NCBI GenBank assembly: GCA_026991055.1
Contig: JALXCE010000161.1
Span: 1 to 6,280 of the forward strand
Length of the DNA: 6,280 nt
DNA from: Caldifarciminota bacterium
Lineage (GTDB): Bacteria; Hydrothermota; Hydrothermia; B15-G9; WFZT01
Direction of reading: 5' to 3'
The notes beneath the pieces were generated by a model. It had not been told where the DNA came from and made no database searches. It worked only from the letters and a program-made list of their open reading frames with translations. This document shows positions 4,862-6,280 of the stretch, one piece after another. Every line of letters starts with the position of its first letter. The first letter of the stretch is position 1. A program made the translations under genes and the position numbers.

Positions 4862-6034
4862 ATGAAAGTTTCCATGGTAATTCCCACCTATTGGGGACGT
4901 CCAAAGAATGTTGGACGTCTGCCCGGTGATGCAATTTTTGATCACCCCACACCTCTGGATGAGGATGGCACGCTCGGTCGCACCCTGCGGAGCCTCGAGA
5001 TTTTTAAAAACAAAGATTTTGATCTGCATATAATCGTGGTCCCCACGTCCCGTGAAATCTACAGTGAGGCTTATGAAAAGGTAAAAAGGATTGTGCAGGA
5101 AAATACACCCTCTGGCATTGAAACTTATCTTTTCGGCCTCGATGATGTGGAGAATCTGAAGAAAAAATTCCCGGGATTTGATGAAATTCTAAAGCTTCAG
5201 GGCTACTCCGATGTCAGAAATATGTGTGTGATATCACCTCACCTGAGGGGTGCTGAGACCATTATTTTTATTGATGATGACGAAGTCTTTGAGGATCCGG
5301 AATTTGTGGACAGGGCCCTGGAATTTATTGGGGAGGAGAGAAGCGGCACCGAGATATGGGCAAAAGCAGGCTATTACCTTCAGCCAGACGGTGATTACAT
5401 GCTTAAAAAAGACTTCCGTCCCTGGATGAAATACTGGAATCAGTATGAGGCAATGAACGAAGCGTTCAGGAACTACATCGGTTCCCCTGGCAGGCTCAAG
5501 GTTACACCCTTTGTTTTTGGTGGCAACATGGTGCTCCACAAAGAGGTTTTTACAAAAATCCCATTTGACCCACAGGTTCCTCGTGGTGAAGATATAGATT
5601 ACCTCATAAATGCACGCTTTTTCGGGTACAAATTCTTCATTGACACAAAGCTTTCCATCAAGCATCTACCGCCGCCCAAGCCCCATCCTGTCTGGCTTCA
5701 GCTCAGGGTGGACTTCGAAAGATTTGCCATTGAAAGGGAAAAGCTAAATCGGCAGGAGAAAATCTGGGGTATTTTCGAAGTGAAGCCCGAGGAGCTTGAT
5801 CCCTACCCCGGTGTATTCCTCAAGGATGACCTCGAAGAGAAGATGTTTAGAGCCTCAGAGATTCTCTCCCTCGAGTATCTTTCAGACGGCAGAGGTGAGG
5901 ATTCAAAGGAATGCCTTGAGAATATGAAATTTGCCCAAGAGAAGAGTTTTTTGAAGGGCAATCCCTTTGAAAACATGATCGAGCTCCAGCGAAAATGGGG
6001 GGAGCTTATGGATTTGATTGAGCAGAGCCGCTAA
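4862..6034 (+). CDS. GT-A fold glycosyltransferase (GT2-like), acceptor unknown
   Basis: A soluble 390-residue protein without signal peptide or membrane segment. It begins with the nucleotide-binding strand MKVSMVIPTY (1-10). An unusual inserted segment follows, with D-H-P-T-P-L-D-E-D-G-T-L-G-R-T-L-R-S-L at 27-45. The D-x-D motif is IDDDE (137-141). A G-G-N-M segment (220-223) precedes the putative catalytic acidic site RGED (241-244) and H268, which could be a third metal ligand as in several GT-A families. The last 110 or so residues are helical and acidic and do not look like the catalytic core. It probably transfers a sugar from a nucleotide sugar; donor and acceptor cannot be read. It is the last gene of the operon, 22 nt after queA, so lipid, metabolite or surface-glycan targets are all possible. 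The fold is fairly sure; the exact family is not. Confidence 0.8.
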   Translation: MKVSMVIPTYWGRPKNVGRLPGDAIFDHPTPLDEDGTLGRTLRSLEIFKNKDFDLHIIVVPTSREIYSEAYEKVKRIVQENTPSGIETYLFGLDDVENLKKKFPGFDEILKLQGYSDVRNMCVISPHLRGAETIIFIDDDEVFEDPEFVDRALEFIGEERSGTEIWAKAGYYLQPDGDYMLKKDFRPWMKYWNQYEAMNEAFRNYIGSPGRLKVTPFVFGGNMVLHKEVFTKIPFDPQVPRGEDIDYLINARFFGYKFFIDTKLSIKHLPPPKPHPVWLQLRVDFERFAIEREKLNRQEKIWGIFEVKPEELDPYPGVFLKDDLEEKMFRASEILSLEYLSDGRGEDSKECLENMKFAQEKSFLKGNPFENMIELQRKWGELMDLIEQSR

Positions 6035-6280
6035 GCAAGAAGTTTTATACCTGCGATTAGCAGAATTGCCATTATCACCTTTTCAAAAACCACAGGTGAG
6101 ATTTTCCTGACAAAAGATTTGCCAGTTAGAGCGGCTATTACCGCAACTATTATCAAAAGACCTATTACGGGAAGATCACTCCCGCTTATGAGTGAGTATC
6201 TGGAGAAGATCACGATTTTTATTAGATTTATTAGAATTGCACTTAGTGCCATAGAGCCGACAAAACGTTCCTTTCTGAGG
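6031..6280 (-). CDS. TSUP (TauE/SafE-like) membrane permease, C-terminal part (cut by window edge)
   Basis: The minus strand is open from the right edge to a TAG at 6033-6031, giving 82 residues of the C-terminus; the start is outside the window. Internal ATG codons exist (6252), but the frame remains open beyond it (LRKERFVGS before that Met), so it is not taken as the start. Three hydrophobic segments are visible, about ALSAILINLIKIVIF, LPVIGLLIIVAVIAALTG and VIMAILLIAGIKLLA. Between the last two lies GKSFVRKISPVVFEKVI, the G-K-x3-R-K-I-S-x3-F pattern of the second TSUP repeat. The family exports or imports sulfur-containing or organic anions across the cytoplasmic membrane; the substrate is unknown. 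Its stop overlaps the stop of the convergent glycosyltransferase gene, and no terminator hairpin is seen between them. Confidence 0.75.
   Translation of the reverse strand, partial: LRKERFVGSMALSAILINLIKIVIFSRYSLISGSDLPVIGLLIIVAVIAALTGKSFVRKISPVVFEKVIMAILLIAGIKLLA

Overview
The window looks like a bacterial chromosome segment, probably from a thermophilic or candidate-phylum lineage. A complete queA points to Bacteria, because the queuosine branch is bacterial. Internal genes carry strong Shine-Dalgarno sequences (GGAGG type). The proteins are rich in Lys, Glu and Ile. A UbiA-type prenyltransferase most like the archaeal-lipid (DGGGP synthase) branch is also present; such enzymes are known from some bacteria, including FCB-superphylum genomes. 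The exact lineage cannot be read from the sequence.

Layout. 1-289 (-) is the N-terminal 96 residues of an ABC-2 type transporter permease that runs off the left edge. 290-899 is a long gap holding a possible short or decayed ORF (308-481, -) and a cluster of GC-rich hairpin repeats (479-780). 900-1859 (-) is purM, for the fifth step of purine synthesis, with a slightly short C-terminus. 1860-2285 is a divergent promoter region that carries two more hairpin repeats in opposite orientation. 2286-6034 (+) is a tight four-gene operon: UbiA-family prenyltransferase, glycerophosphodiester phosphodiesterase, queA and a GT-A glycosyltransferase. The first two junctions are 4-nt stop/start overlaps and the third is a 22-nt gap with an excellent Shine-Dalgarno. 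6031-6280 (-) is the C-terminal part of a TSUP (TauE/SafE-like) membrane permease, whose stop codon overlaps that of the glycosyltransferase.

How the genes may work together. The prenyltransferase (isoprenoid lipid synthesis), the phosphodiesterase (glycerophosphodiester breakdown to glycerol 3-phosphate) and the glycosyltransferase could form a small membrane-lipid or polar-headgroup module, with the tRNA-modification gene queA embedded in it. This is inference from gene order only. No clear novel defence or mobile system is visible. The most interesting items are the prenyltransferase operon, the unassigned glycosyltransferase, the hairpin repeat family, and a consistent pattern in which first genes of transcription units lack Shine-Dalgarno sequences but have a -10-like box 6-10 nt from the start codon, suggesting leaderless mRNAs.
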